NCBI RefSeq assembly: GCF_018780075.1
Contig: NZ_JADMKB010000003.1
Coordinates: 124,001 to 188,000, forward strand
Direction: 5' to 3'
DNA: 64,000 bases
Source: Hydrogenophaga sp.
GTDB taxonomy: Bacteria; Pseudomonadota; Gammaproteobacteria; Burkholderiales; Burkholderiaceae_C
Of this stretch, positions 1 through 9,788 are shown piece after piece. Under the pieces are notes generated by a model, which saw nothing but the letters and a program-made list of their open reading frames with translations, was not told the DNA's origin and did no database searches. The translations under genes were made by a program, and so were the position numbers. Positions within the stretch are counted from its first letter, which is position 1. The number at the start of each line of letters is the position of its first letter.

Positions 1-1555
1 CAATGGCGATCGGGTCGTCATTGCGCACCAGCGCCAGCGGCCCGCCCAGCGCCGCCTCGGGCGCCACCTCGGCCACCACCAATCCCTTGCAGACCAGACC
101 CGAAAGGTGGCCATCGGTCACCAGCGCCACCAGATCGCCCAGCCCCGCGCCATCGATGGCGAAGACCACGCGCGAGGCGCCGCCGCCCATGGCCGGGCCG
201 CCGCGCGTGCCGGCACCGCGCATGACGACCACGTGGCCGGGCTGGATGCGGCCCTCGTTGAGGGCCGCGAGGGCCGCGTCGCTGGTGTCGAAGCAGATGG
301 CCGGCCCCTCAAAACGACGCTTCTTGCGTTCCAGGATGCCTGTCTTGACGATGCCCGTGTCGGGGCACAGGGAACCGCGCAGCACCACGATGGCCGGGCG
401 CGCGGCCACGGGGCGGTCCAGCGGGCGGATGATCTCCGGGTCGCGCACCGACACGTCGTCCAGATCGGCGGCCAAGGTGCGGCCCGTCACGGTGAGCACC
501 CGCGTGTCCAGTTGCGGCGTCAATTGCTTGAGCACGGCCTGGCAGCCGCCGGCTGCCTCGAACTGCTCGATGCTGTGCACCCCCACGGGACGCACGCCGG
601 CCAGCACCGGCACCTCGGCACCCAGCTCCTCGAAGAGGCGGTACACATCCAAGTCCAGCCCCGCCTCGGTGGCCACGGCCTGCAGGTGCTTGACGCAGTT
701 CACCGAGCCGCCCACGGCCAGCACGGCGCGCACGGCGTTGGCGAAGGCGCCCGGCGTCAGGATCGCGCGCGGCCGCAGGTCTTCCCAGACCATCTGCACG
801 ATGCGCGCGCCGGCACGCTGCACGTCGGCCATCATGCGCTCGCTCATCGCGGCCACGGGCGCGCTGCCCGGCAGCGCCATGCCCAGCGCCTCGCAGACGA
901 TGTGCATGGAGTTGGCCGTGCCCATGCCCGAGCAAACGCCCGGCGAACGGATGGCCTCGCGGCTCATGCCCACCAGCGTGTCGCGATCCAGCGCGCCGGA
1001 CACCACGTGCATGGCGCCGATGAATACCTCCTCGATGTCGCAATGGTGCCCCTGGTAGCTGCCGCTGGCCTGGTACCCGCAGGGCACCAGCAGCGCTGGA
1101 ATGTCCAGCCGGGCCGCAGCCATCAGCTGGCCGGGCACGGTCTTGTCGCAGGAGGTCAGGCAGACCATGCCATCGAGCTGCGCGCCTTCCACCGCCACCT
1201 CGATGTCGTTGGTGATGAGGTCCCGCGCCGCCAGCATGTAGGCGCCACGCGCGCCGGCGCCGGTGATGAAGTCGCTGGGCGCGGCCGTGCGGATCTCGAA
1301 GGGCACGGCCCCGGCCGCGCGCAGGGCTTTCTTGAGCTCGGCCGCCACCTGATCAAGATGGCTGAAACAACTGGCCAGCTCGCTGCTGGAGTTGACGATG
1401 GCGATCTTGGGCTTCTCGCAATCCGCCTCGGGAATGCCGAGTGCGCGCCACTGCGCGTTGCGCACCGACCAGAGATAGGAGCCGCGGGGAAAGTTGCTGC
1501 GCAGTGCGCGCGTGGGCTGGGGCCGGGTACCGGCAGGTGAAGCGGGGGCGTTCAT
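1..1555 (-). CDS. IlvD/Edd-family dehydratase, 3' end beyond window
   Basis: The first 518 codons are present, starting at ATG 1555; the C-terminus lies outside the window. The frame reads MNAPASPAGT...RSNFPRGSYLWSVRNAQWRALG and carries the family signatures: a C-L-T-S-C-D-K motif followed by TVPGQLMAAARL, then SPGVCSGMGTANSM, both supplying Fe-S cluster cysteines, and a GGPAMGGGASRV-like C-terminal block. Members are dihydroxy-acid dehydratase (branched-chain amino acids) or sugar-acid dehydratases. It lies 67 bp downstream of an FAD oxidoreductase on the same strand, opposite a Bug transporter protein, so I infer a catabolic sugar-acid or related dehydratase rather than biosynthetic ilvD. 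Substrate is not readable from sequence. Confidence 0.85.
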   Translation of the reverse strand, partial: MNAPASPAGTRPQPTRALRSNFPRGSYLWSVRNAQWRALGIPEADCEKPKIAIVNSSSELASCFSHLDQVAAELKKALRAAGAVPFEIRTAAPSDFITGAGARGAYMLAARDLITNDIEVAVEGAQLDGMVCLTSCDKTVPGQLMAAARLDIPALLVPCGYQASGSYQGHHCDIEEVFIGAMHVVSGALDRDTLVGMSREAIRSPGVCSGMGTANSMHIVCEALGMALPGSAPVAAMSERMMADVQRAGARIVQMVWEDLRPRAILTPGAFANAVRAVLAVGGSVNCVKHLQAVATEAGLDLDVYRLFEELGAEVPVLAGVRPVGVHSIEQFEAAGGCQAVLKQLTPQLDTRVLTVTGRTLAADLDDVSVRDPEIIRPLDRPVAARPAIVVLRGSLCPDTGIVKTGILERKKRRFEGPAICFDTSDAALAALNEGRIQPGHVVVMRGAGTRGGPAMGGGASRVVFAIDGAGLGDLVALVTDGHLSGLVCKGLVVAEVAPEAALGGPLALVRNDDPIAI

Positions 1556-1622
1556 CAATGTCTCCTTGCGTGGCCTAGGGCGGTACGGGGCGGATGCGGC
1601 GCAGGGCGAACCGGGGGGCGAT

Positions 1623-3071
1623 TCAGGCGGCGAGCGCGGACTGCGTGAGCGCGACGGTCGCGCCCGGCCGCAGATACACACCCTGCGCCAGCAATCCCTG
1701 CTGCAACCGGGCGATGTCCACCGCGCGAGGCTGCACGCCTCCGGCCACGGCCAGCGCAGCCGCCACGCCCGCGGCCTGGCCGGTCAGCCAGCACTGCGGA
1801 ATTTCGCGCATGAAGCCATGCGAGTTGCGGTCGCAGGAAATGTGTCGACCGCAGGCCAGCAACCCATCGAGCGCCTGGGGCACCAACGCACCGTAGGGAA
1901 TGGAGATGTTGGGGAATTTGGGTGACACCGCTGGCGACACGGCCACCTCGTCCGGCAGGGCCTGGCCATCGGGCCAGCGGTGACGCCAGACCCCGTCCGT
2001 GCCCACCAGCCGACGGGCGTGGCGCACGCCGATTTGCGGTGCACTCTGTAACAGATAGGCATCTTCAAAGCCAGGCGCATGGGCCTTGAAATAGTCCAGA
2101 TGGGCGGCCATCGCCCGGTGCGAGCGCACCTCCACCGCCGTCAGGTCGTCCACGTCCAGCGCCGAATAGCCGGACTGACGCGGTCCCATGAAGAGCGCGA
2201 TGTCGTTGCGCCAGGACACGAAGGGCCGCTCGAACAGTTTGAGCGCCTCGCGGCCACGGGCCATGAAGGCGGCGTGGTCGTCGGGTCGCTGGGTCTTGAA
2301 GTCGATCCAACGGTTCATGTCGACGCCGCCGAACAACCACGAGGTGTTCATGCAGTGGTGCACGTCGGCCTGCTCGATGTCGTTGACGAAGGCAGCGCCG
2401 GCGCGCGCGAACAGGTCGCCGTCGCCGGTGGCGTCCACCACCACGTCGGCCATGATCGCCATGCGCCCTTCCTTGCTTTCAAACACCACGCCCTTGACCG
2501 TCCCGCCCTCAACGATGGGGGTGGCCGCCCAGGAGTGGTAGATCAGCTTGACGCCGCGCTCGATCACGATTTCCTGCGAAAGCAGCTTCAGGCGTTCCGG
2601 ATCGATGGTGGGCGACCAGGTCACGACGCCGTGAAACCCGGCGGTGCGGTGCGACCAGTACCCGGCCTTGTCCGTGTTCTGTGAACCCCAGTCCTCGCGA
2701 GCAGGGCCGGCAACCGCCTCGGCCGGCAGGCGTTCAAACAGCTCCTGGGCAAAACCTCGCACCACCAGATGCCCTTCCCAGTCGGTCATGCGATCGATCC
2801 AGATCACCAGTCCACCGGTGGACAGTCCGCCCAGGTGGTTGTAGCGCTCAAGCAGCGCCACGTCCGCACCGGCCGCCGCCGCCGCCGCTGCTGCCGCCGT
2901 GCCCGAAGGCCCACCACCCACCACGAGCACGCCACAACGGTGATAGATCGGAATGCGCTTGCCCGGCTCATCCCAGTCGCCGTGGACGGGGCGTGGCACG
3001 CGCTGGTCGCGGTCAAACACGTCGGACGTCAGAAAGCGCTCGTCGGTGCGTGTCAGGGTCTGTGTTGTCAC
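1623..3071 (-). CDS. FAD-dependent oxidoreductase
   Basis: A 482-residue protein with an N-terminal dinucleotide-binding fold: V-L-V-V-G-G-G-P-S-G followed by an Ala-rich helix and L-L-E-R-Y, then N-H-L-G-G-L-S-T-G-G, typical of the FAD_oxidored (PF12831-type) family. A second FAD-contact region reads V-V-V-D-A-T-G-D-G-D. I chose the GTG at 3071 because AGGAG sits six bases before it; the frame is open to an ATG at 3116 that has no ribosome site. It is the first gene of a minus-strand pair with the IlvD/Edd dehydratase and probably oxidises a small organic substrate in the same pathway. Substrate unknown. Confidence 0.8.
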   Translation of the reverse strand: MTTQTLTRTDERFLTSDVFDRDQRVPRPVHGDWDEPGKRIPIYHRCGVLVVGGGPSGTAAAAAAAAAGADVALLERYNHLGGLSTGGLVIWIDRMTDWEGHLVVRGFAQELFERLPAEAVAGPAREDWGSQNTDKAGYWSHRTAGFHGVVTWSPTIDPERLKLLSQEIVIERGVKLIYHSWAATPIVEGGTVKGVVFESKEGRMAIMADVVVDATGDGDLFARAGAAFVNDIEQADVHHCMNTSWLFGGVDMNRWIDFKTQRPDDHAAFMARGREALKLFERPFVSWRNDIALFMGPRQSGYSALDVDDLTAVEVRSHRAMAAHLDYFKAHAPGFEDAYLLQSAPQIGVRHARRLVGTDGVWRHRWPDGQALPDEVAVSPAVSPKFPNISIPYGALVPQALDGLLACGRHISCDRNSHGFMREIPQCWLTGQAAGVAAALAVAGGVQPRAVDIARLQQGLLAQGVYLRPGATVALTQSALAA

Positions 3072-3226
3072 TCGTCTCTCCTGTGGGTTTTGTTGAATTA
3101 TGGACTTTCTTTCCATTTTTACAATGTACTTTTGAATTTACTGGGGTAAACACCGATAAAAATCGATTGATTCATTTTTTAGTGGACATACAGTTCAATA
3201 TTCAAGCAACCCAACCAGGAGACTCC
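3072..3226. promoter_or_regulatory. Divergent intergenic control region
   Basis: About 155 bp between the FAD oxidoreductase (minus) and the Bug protein (plus). It is much more AT-rich than its surroundings and contains short palindromes, for example AATCGATT at 3161-3168. It presumably holds back-to-back promoters and a regulator site for the catabolic locus. I could not assign -10/-35 elements with confidence, and no regulator gene is adjacent inside the window. Confidence 0.4.
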
Positions 3227-4261
3227 ATGTCCAACCCCACGCGCCCCGCTGCCACTGTCACCCCCACCCGCACGGGCTCACGCACCCGCCGCCAAGCCCT
3301 AGCGCTGGTGGGTGTGGCCGCCCTGCTGGGCGCTTCTTTGCCAACCTGGGCACAGGACTTCCCGCAAAAGGGCCGTTCGATCCGCATCGTGGTCGGCTTC
3401 ACCGCCGGTGGGGGCACCGATGCACAGGCGCGCGCTGTGGCCCAGAAGCTGGGCGAGGTGCTGGATGCCAATGTGATCGTGGACAACCGCCCCGGCGCCA
3501 GCACCATGCTGTCGGCCAGTGAGGTGGCGCGTGCCGCGCCAGACGGCTACACACTGATGTACGCACCCTCTTCGACCCTGACGCAGAACCCCCACACCTT
3601 CGCCAAAGTGCCCTACGACCCGTTCAAGGACTTCACCCCAATCACCGTGGGTGGACGGGGACCGCTGGTGCTGTCCATGAGCACCACCGTGCCCGCCAAC
3701 AACGTGCGCGAACTGGTCGCACACATCAAGACCCGTCCAGGCCAGACCAGCTATGCCTCGTTTGGGCTGGGCACGTCATCCCACATCTATGGAGAGGCCT
3801 TCACCCGGCAGACGCAGATCGACTCTGTGCACGTGCCCTACAAGGGCGGTTCCGACGCGGCGAAAGACCTGATTGGTGGTCGGATCCAGTACATGTTCGA
3901 CTCGGCCCCCTCGGCCATCATCGCGTCGCAGAGCGGCAAGGTGAAGATTCTGGCCATCGCAGCGTCGCAGCGCATCAGTGCCCTGCCCGACGTACCGACC
4001 TTCGCCGAACAGGGATACAGCGGTCTCGACCTGCCCAGCTGGCTTGGCTTCTATGGTCCGGCCAACATGCCACCAGCCGTGTTGAAGAAGCTGAACGAGG
4101 CGCTCGTCAAGGTGTTGGCCATGCCCGACATCGTCAAGTTCTACCGTGATGGCGGTTATGAGGCGGGTGGCAACTCACCCCAGGAGTTCGCGACGCTGAC
4201 CCAGGCCACCTACGACCAGTGGGGCTCGATGATCCGCAATCTGGGTCTGCCCAAACAGTGA
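3227..4261 (+). CDS. Bug-family tripartite tricarboxylate transporter binding protein
   Basis: 344 residues. ATG 3227 is preceded by AGGAG. The N-terminus has paired arginines (TRRQALALVG), a hydrophobic stretch and an A-Q-D cleavage-like site, so it is exported, possibly by Tat. The mature part shows the Bug hallmarks: P-I-R-I-V-V-G-F-type opening (here SIRIVVGFTAGGGTD), D-N-R-P-G-A-S, A-P-D-G-Y-T-L, and V-P-Y-K-G-G. This family binds carboxylates or amino-acid-like ligands in the periplasm and is hugely expanded in Burkholderiales, often as orphans without TctA/TctB, as here. Its divergent arrangement with the oxidoreductase/dehydratase pair suggests it captures or senses their substrate. 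Confidence 0.9.
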   Translation: MSNPTRPAATVTPTRTGSRTRRQALALVGVAALLGASLPTWAQDFPQKGRSIRIVVGFTAGGGTDAQARAVAQKLGEVLDANVIVDNRPGASTMLSASEVARAAPDGYTLMYAPSSTLTQNPHTFAKVPYDPFKDFTPITVGGRGPLVLSMSTTVPANNVRELVAHIKTRPGQTSYASFGLGTSSHIYGEAFTRQTQIDSVHVPYKGGSDAAKDLIGGRIQYMFDSAPSAIIASQSGKVKILAIAASQRISALPDVPTFAEQGYSGLDLPSWLGFYGPANMPPAVLKKLNEALVKVLAMPDIVKFYRDGGYEAGGNSPQEFATLTQATYDQWGSMIRNLGLPKQ

Positions 4262-4308
4262 CGCGCGTGGAAGCGGCGCCAGAGGGGCATGGCCGATAAT
4301 CTCGGCCC

Positions 4309-5532
4309 ATGAATCCCCTGCTTTCCCGCCTCCAGCCCTACCCTTTCGAGCGGCTGCGCCAGCTGTTCGCGGGTGTCACGCCCTCCCCAACGCACCGACC
4401 GATCAGCCTGGGCATCGGCGAACCCAAACACGCCACGCCGCAGATGCTGAAAGACGCGCTGGCCGCCGCGCTCGACACCGGCCTGACCGGCTACCCGGCC
4501 ACCGCCGGCGAGCCGTCGTTGCGTCAGGCCTGCGCCGACTGGATGCGGCGGCGCTACAACGTCACGGTGAACCCGGCCACCCAGGTGCTGCCGGTGAACG
4601 GCTCGCGCGAAGCGCTGTTTGCCTTTGCCCAGACGGTGCTGGACGCCTCCCAACCGAGCGCCACGCTGGCCTTTCCCAACCCGTTCTATCAAATCTACGA
4701 AGGCGCGGCCCTGCTCGGTGGCGCCCAGCCGTACTACGTGCCGAGCGTGCCGTCGCGCAACTTTGCGGTGGACTGGGACAGCGTGCCCGACGAGGTCTGG
4801 GCGCGCACGCAGCTGATCTTCGTCTGCTCGCCGGGCAACCCCACCGGCGCGGTGATGCCGCTGGACGAGTGGAAGAAGCTGTTCGAGTTGAGCGACCGCT
4901 TCGGGTTCGTGATCGCGTCCGACGAGTGCTACAGCGAGATCTATTTCCGCGACGAGCCGCCCTTGGGTGGGCTGGAAGCGGCCGTGAAGCTGGGTCGCGC
5001 TGACTTCAAGAACCTGATGATGTTCACCAGCCTGTCCAAACGCAGCAACGTGCCCGGGCTGCGCAGCGGCTTCGTGGCCGGCGATGCCGCGCTGATCAAG
5101 GCCTTCCTGCTCTACCGGACCTACCACGGCGGCGCCATGAGCCCTGCCGTGCAGGCCGCGAGCGTGGCCGCCTGGAGCGACGAAGACCACGTGATCGACA
5201 ACCGCCGCCAGTACCGCGAGAAGTTCGCGGCGGTCACGCCCCGGCTCGCCACGGTGCTGGACGTGGCCTTGCCCGACGCGGCTTTCTACCTCTGGGCGGG
5301 CGTTCCCCCCGCCTTTGAAAGCCGTGTGCCCGGCCTGAGCGCCGACGAGGCCTTCGCTCGCGAGCTGCTGGCTCAATACAATGTCACGGTTCTGCCCGGC
5401 AGCTACCTGGCCCGCGAAGCCCAGGGCGTGAACCCCGGCCGGGGCCGGGTGCGCATGGCCCTGGTGGCCGAGCCCGCCGAATGCCTGGAAGCCGCGGACC
5501 GCATTGTCCAGTTCTGTCAGACAAACCGCTGA
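4309..5532 (+). CDS. dapC: Succinyldiaminopimelate transaminase
   Basis: 407-residue class I aminotransferase. Visible features: L-G-I-G-E-P-K near residue 35, N-G-S-R-E near 97-101, C-S-P-G-N-P-T-G at 173-180, S-D-E-C-Y-S-E, and the PLP lysine K244 in S-L-S-K-R-S-N, with G-L-R-S-G-F after it. It converts N-succinyl-L-2-amino-6-oxopimelate to N-succinyl-LL-diaminopimelate in the succinylase branch of lysine and peptidoglycan synthesis. dapD follows 56 bp downstream and dapE two genes further, which fixes the function better than sequence alone. A GATAAT box lies only 8 bp before the ATG (see findings). Confidence 0.88.
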   Translation: MNPLLSRLQPYPFERLRQLFAGVTPSPTHRPISLGIGEPKHATPQMLKDALAAALDTGLTGYPATAGEPSLRQACADWMRRRYNVTVNPATQVLPVNGSREALFAFAQTVLDASQPSATLAFPNPFYQIYEGAALLGGAQPYYVPSVPSRNFAVDWDSVPDEVWARTQLIFVCSPGNPTGAVMPLDEWKKLFELSDRFGFVIASDECYSEIYFRDEPPLGGLEAAVKLGRADFKNLMMFTSLSKRSNVPGLRSGFVAGDAALIKAFLLYRTYHGGAMSPAVQAASVAAWSDEDHVIDNRRQYREKFAAVTPRLATVLDVALPDAAFYLWAGVPPAFESRVPGLSADEAFARELLAQYNVTVLPGSYLAREAQGVNPGRGRVRMALVAEPAECLEAADRIVQFCQTNR

Positions 5533-5588
5533 GCCGCCCGTCCGGTCGGCCTCCGCCCAACACACACCCTGCAACTTCACTTCACAAC

Positions 5589-6422
5589 ATGACCCAACAA
5601 CTGCAAGCCCTGATCGAAACCGCCTGGGACAACCGCGCTGAACTCTCCCCCGCTTCCGCGCCCAAGGAGGTGCTGGACGCCGTTGAACACGTCATCAGCC
5701 AACTCAACAGCGGCCAGCTGCGCGTGGCCACGCGCGAGGCCGTGGGCCAGTGGACGGTGCACCAGTGGATCAAGAAGGCGGTGCTGTTGTCCTTCCGCCT
5801 GAAGGACAACGTGGTCATGAAGGCCGGCGACTTGGCGTTCTTCGACAAGGTGCAGACCAAATTCGCCCACCTGAGCGAAGCCGAAATGAAGGCCACCGGC
5901 GTGCGCGTGGTGCCGCCGGCCGTGGCGCGCCGTGGCAGCTTCATCGCCAAGGGCGCGATTCTGATGCCGAGCTACGTGAACATCGGCGCCTATGTCGATG
6001 AAGGCACGATGGTGGACACCTGGGCCACCGTGGGCTCGTGTGCCCAGATCGGCAAGAACGTGCACCTCTCCGGCGGCGTCGGTATCGGCGGCGTGCTGGA
6101 GCCGCTGCAGGCCGGCCCCACCATCATCGAAGACAACTGCTTCATTGGCGCGCGCTCGGAAGTCGTCGAAGGCGTGGTCGTCGAAGAGAACTCCGTGCTG
6201 GGCATGGGCGTCTACCTCGGCCAGAGCACGCCCATCTTCAACCGCGACACCGGCGAGGTCTCGTTTGGCCGCGTGCCGAGCGGCAGCGTGGTCATCAGCG
6301 GCAGCCTGCCCAAGAAAACGGCATCGGGCAAGGACTACAGCACTTACGCAGCGGTCATCGTCAAGACGGTGGATGCTCAAACGCGCTCCAAGACCAGCCT
6401 GAACGACTTGCTCCGAGATTGA
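5589..6422 (+). CDS. dapD: Tetrahydrodipicolinate N-succinyltransferase
   Basis: 277 residues, close to the usual length. The first 100 residues form the helical N-terminal domain; the rest is a left-handed beta-helix of hexapeptide repeats ([28 protein letters not shown], then G-V-L-E-P, then [11 protein letters not shown]). The product transfers succinyl from succinyl-CoA to tetrahydrodipicolinate, the step before dapC. Start ATG 5589 follows the dapC stop closely. A dispersed repeat element abuts the stop codon. Confidence 0.95.
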   Translation: MTQQLQALIETAWDNRAELSPASAPKEVLDAVEHVISQLNSGQLRVATREAVGQWTVHQWIKKAVLLSFRLKDNVVMKAGDLAFFDKVQTKFAHLSEAEMKATGVRVVPPAVARRGSFIAKGAILMPSYVNIGAYVDEGTMVDTWATVGSCAQIGKNVHLSGGVGIGGVLEPLQAGPTIIEDNCFIGARSEVVEGVVVEENSVLGMGVYLGQSTPIFNRDTGEVSFGRVPSGSVVISGSLPKKTASGKDYSTYAAVIVKTVDAQTRSKTSLNDLLRD

Positions 6423-6423
6423 C

Positions 6424-6499
6424 CCCCCTGCGCCGCTTCGCGTCTTCCCCCCAGGTGGAGAACACCTGCAGCCCGGCAAAGCCGGTTCTGCGGTGTTCT
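6424..6499. repeat. Dispersed intergenic GC-rich repeat, reverse orientation
   Basis: Starts right after the dapD stop. It reads as the reverse complement of the elements at 34141, 34461, 35505, 41815 and 42687: CCCCTGCGCCGCTTCGCGTC, then a CCCCC run, a CACCTG/CAGG-type arm, then CCCGGCAAAGCCGG. The three short self-complementary parts could fold in RNA. It lies between dapD and pilU. Confidence 0.75.
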
Positions 6500-6559
6500 G
6501 GACTCAAAGCACGGTCGCCGACGAGTTTTTTTGTTTTTTGAGTTCTTGAAAGGTCTGGC

Positions 6560-7720
6560 ATGAGCAGCGGAACGATGGAGCGCATCCTGCGTCTGATGGC
6601 CGAGAAGAAGGCGTCGGACGTGTACCTGACGGCGCATGCGCCGGCGATGATCAAGATCAACGGCCAGACCATCCCGATCAACAGCCAGGTGCTGCCGCCG
6701 GACGCGCCGCGCAACCTGCTGTCCGAGATCGTGCCGCCGGCGCGCATCGAAGAGCTGGTGGACACCGGCGAGCTCAACATGGCCGTGCCACTGGAAGGCA
6801 TCGGCAACTTCCGCGTCAGTGCCATGCGCCAGCGTGGCAACTACGCGCTGGTGGTGCGCTACATCCCCGCCGACGTGCCAACGCTGGACTCGCTCAACGT
6901 GCCACCGATCCTGAACGACATCGTGATGGAGAAACGCGGTCTGGTGCTGATGGTCGGGGCCACGGGTGCCGGCAAATCGACCACGATGGCGGCCATGATC
7001 GACCACCGCAACGAGAACGCCACGGGGCACATCCTCACGATTGAGGACCCCATCGAGTTTGTGTACCGCAACAAACGCTCGGTGGTGAACCAGCGCGAGA
7101 TCGGCAACGACACGGCCTCGCTGCAGATCGGCTTGAAAAATGCGCTGCGCCAGGCACCGGACGTGATCCTGATCGGCGAAATCCGCGACCGTGAAACCAT
7201 GTCGGCGGCCATCGCCTACGCCCAGTCGGGCCACCTGTGCATGGCCACACTGCACGCCAGCAACAGCTACCAGGCGCTCAACCGGATCCTCAACTTCTAC
7301 CCGGTGGAAGTGCGCTCGACCATGCTGGGCGACCTGGCCGCCGCACTGCGAGCCATCGTGTCGCAACGCCTGCTGCGCACCCACACCGGTGGCCGCGTGC
7401 CCGCCATGGAGGTGCTGCTCAACACCTCCCTGATCGCCGACCTGATCCAGAAAGCCGACTTCTCTGCGGTGCGCGAAGCCATGGAGAAGTCGCTCGCGGT
7501 GGGCTCGCAGAGCTTCGAACAAGACCTGGCCCGGCTGGTGAGCGATGGCCTGGTGTCTCGCAACGAAGGCCTGGCGCATTCCGACTCGCCCAACAACCTG
7601 CTCTGGCGTTTGCAAAACGACTTCAACGCGTCCAAGTCGAACCAGAACGCCACGCCGAGCGAAGACGACCAGAGCGACGCCGCCACCTTCACCGAGTTCA
7701 CGCTCGACGTCAAATTCTGA
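6560..7720 (+). CDS. pilU: Type IV pilus retraction ATPase PilU
   Basis: 386 residues of the PilT/PilU family. Walker [10 protein letters not shown] at 133-141, Asp box L-T-I-E-D-P-I-E, Walker B region [10 protein letters not shown], and His box A-T-L-H-A-S-N. The opening ([18 protein letters not shown]) and the acidic extended C-terminus match PilU rather than PilT. PilU is an accessory hexameric motor that works with PilT to retract type IV pili. No pilT is adjacent; the gene sits between dapD and dapE and its stop overlaps the dapE start (ATGA). GAAAGG precedes the ATG. Confidence 0.9.
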   Translation: MSSGTMERILRLMAEKKASDVYLTAHAPAMIKINGQTIPINSQVLPPDAPRNLLSEIVPPARIEELVDTGELNMAVPLEGIGNFRVSAMRQRGNYALVVRYIPADVPTLDSLNVPPILNDIVMEKRGLVLMVGATGAGKSTTMAAMIDHRNENATGHILTIEDPIEFVYRNKRSVVNQREIGNDTASLQIGLKNALRQAPDVILIGEIRDRETMSAAIAYAQSGHLCMATLHASNSYQALNRILNFYPVEVRSTMLGDLAAALRAIVSQRLLRTHTGGRVPAMEVLLNTSLIADLIQKADFSAVREAMEKSLAVGSQSFEQDLARLVSDGLVSRNEGLAHSDSPNNLLWRLQNDFNASKSNQNATPSEDDQSDAATFTEFTLDVKF

Positions 7721-8889
7721 TGACCGCCACGCTGCGCCTGACCGAAGAACTGATCGCCCGCCCCTCGGTCACTCCCGCCGACGAGGGCTGCCTGGACGTG
7801 ATCGCCGGTCGACTCGCGGCCATCGGGTTTCACTGTGAGCGCATCGACAGCGGCCCCGCCGAGTTCCGGGTGAGCAACCTCTGGGCGCGTCGCGGCACCG
7901 GTCAGCGGCCCACGCTGGTGTGGGCGGGGCACACCGATGTGGTGCCCACCGGCCCACTGGACGCCTGGGCGAGCGACCCCTTCGTCCCCTCGCACCGCGA
8001 CGGCAAGCTGTTTGGCCGGGGCGCCAGCGACATGAAAGCCTCGCTGGCGGCCATGGTGGTGGCCTGCGAAGAATTCATCGCGTCGAACCCGAACCCCGCC
8101 ATCGACATCGCCTTCCTGCTGACCAGCGACGAAGAAGGCCCCGCCAACGACGGCACGGTGATCGTCTGCCAGGAGCTTCAGCGACGTGGCGAGCGGCTGG
8201 ACTGGTGCATCGTCGGTGAACCCACGTCGGTCGAGCGCACCGGCGACATGATCAAGAACGGCCGCCGCGGCACCATGAGCGGCAAGCTCACGGTCAAGGG
8301 CATCCAGGGCCACATCGCCTACCCGCACTTGGCGAAGAACCCGATCCACCTGGCCGCGCCCGCGCTGGCCGAACTGGCTTCTACCGTCTGGGACTTGGGC
8401 AACGCCTTCTTTCCCCCCACCAGCTGGCAGGTGAGCAACATCCACGGCGGCACGGGCGCGAGCAACGTGATCCCCGGCAGTGTGGTGATCGACTTCAATT
8501 TCCGTTTCAGCACCGAGTCCACGCCCGAGGGCCTGCAGCAACGCGTGCTGGACATCCTGCAACGCCACGGCCTGCAGGCGGGTGCCGACCATGAGCTGCT
8601 CTGGACCATTGGCGGGCGACCTTTTCTCACCGCGCCGGGCACGCTGGTGGACGCGGTGCAAGCCGCCATCCACACCGAGACCGGCATCGAAACCCAGCTC
8701 TCCACCACCGGCGGCACCAGCGACGGGCGTTTCATTGCCCAGGTCTGCCCGCAGGTGATCGAGCTCGGTCCGCCCAACGCCACCATCCACAAGATCGACG
8801 AACACGTGGCCGTGGCCGACATCGAGCCACTGAAGAACATCTACCGCCGCGTGCTGGACAACCTGTCGCAACAGGTCGCCAGCCGCTGA
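7720..8889 (+). CDS. dapE: Succinyl-diaminopimelate desuccinylase
   Basis: 389 residues, M20 metallopeptidase fold. Metal and catalytic motifs visible: [30 protein letters not shown] and [10 protein letters not shown] near the C-terminus. It hydrolyses N-succinyl-LL-diaminopimelate, completing the steps begun by DapD and DapC. The ATG overlaps the pilU stop by one base pair of ATGA, so the two genes are translationally coupled. Confidence 0.95.
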   Translation: MTATLRLTEELIARPSVTPADEGCLDVIAGRLAAIGFHCERIDSGPAEFRVSNLWARRGTGQRPTLVWAGHTDVVPTGPLDAWASDPFVPSHRDGKLFGRGASDMKASLAAMVVACEEFIASNPNPAIDIAFLLTSDEEGPANDGTVIVCQELQRRGERLDWCIVGEPTSVERTGDMIKNGRRGTMSGKLTVKGIQGHIAYPHLAKNPIHLAAPALAELASTVWDLGNAFFPPTSWQVSNIHGGTGASNVIPGSVVIDFNFRFSTESTPEGLQQRVLDILQRHGLQAGADHELLWTIGGRPFLTAPGTLVDAVQAAIHTETGIETQLSTTGGTSDGRFIAQVCPQVIELGPPNATIHKIDEHVAVADIEPLKNIYRRVLDNLSQQVASR

Positions 8890-8894
8890 ACCCC

Positions 8895-9788
8895 ATGACC
8901 CTGCAAGACCTTCTGGCCGAGGCCACGGCGCGTCTCGAAGCCGCCCAACTGGCCTATGGCCACGGCACCCACAGCGCCCGCGACGAAGCGGCCTGGCTCG
9001 TGCTCTGGCAACTTCACCTGCCGCTCGACGGCGACCTGGACGAGATGGCCGAGGCCCCCGTCAGCGACGAAGAGGCCCTGGCCGTGGCCGACCTGATCAC
9101 GCGCCGCATCCAGACCCGCCAGCCCGCCGCCTACCTCACGCGCGAAGCCTGGTTGCAGGGTGTGTCGTTCTACGTCGACGAGCGCGCCATCGTGCCGCGC
9201 AGCTTCATCGCGGAGCTGATCGCCGATGGCGGCTTTGACGCCTGGTTGTCCGAGAACACACGCAACGTGCTCGACCTGTGCACCGGCAACGGCAGCCTGG
9301 CCGTGCTCGCGGCGATGGCGTACCCCGATGTGCAGGTCACCGGCGCCGACATTTCTGCCGACGCACTGGCCGTGGCCCGCATCAACGTGGACCGGCACGA
9401 CCTGCAGAACCGCATCACCCTCATCGAATCCGACGGGCTCAAGGCCTGTCCCGGCCCCTACGACCTGGTGCTGTGCAACCCGCCCTACGTCAACGCACAA
9501 AGCATGAGCGCCCTGCCCGCCGAGTACCTTGCCGAGCCCGAGCTCGCGCTGGCCGGCGGAGCCGATGGCATGGACTTCGTCCGCCATCTGCTGCGCGATC
9601 TCCCCTCCCGCCTGGGCCCGAACGGCGTGCTGGTGCTTGAAATCGGCAACGAACGCGAACACTTCGAAGCGGCGTTCCCGCAGCTCGAAGCCATGTGGCT
9701 GTCCACCAGCGCCGGCGACGACCAGGTTCTTCTTCTCACCTCCGATTCCCTTTCGGCACTGGCTTCCCAGCCAACGCCCCTCCCATGA
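8895..9788 (+). CDS. prmB: Release factor/ribosomal protein L3 glutamine N5-methyltransferase
   Basis: 297 residues. SAM-binding motif D-L-C-T-G-N-G-S-L at about 131-139 and the glutamine-methyltransferase signature C-N-P-P-Y at about 194-198. The N-terminus (L-L-A-E-A-T-A-R-L...YGHGTHSARDEAAWL) is that of PrmB, which methylates ribosomal protein L3, rather than PrmC. It starts 5 bp after dapE and its stop overlaps the next gene (ATGA). Confidence 0.88.
   Translation: MTLQDLLAEATARLEAAQLAYGHGTHSARDEAAWLVLWQLHLPLDGDLDEMAEAPVSDEEALAVADLITRRIQTRQPAAYLTREAWLQGVSFYVDERAIVPRSFIAELIADGGFDAWLSENTRNVLDLCTGNGSLAVLAAMAYPDVQVTGADISADALAVARINVDRHDLQNRITLIESDGLKACPGPYDLVLCNPPYVNAQSMSALPAEYLAEPELALAGGADGMDFVRHLLRDLPSRLGPNGVLVLEIGNEREHFEAAFPQLEAMWLSTSAGDDQVLLLTSDSLSALASQPTPLP

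Noticed and set aside
107-1540. 477-codon plus-strand frame at the window start
   Set aside because: The opposite strand encodes the IlvD/Edd dehydratase with clear Cys motifs.
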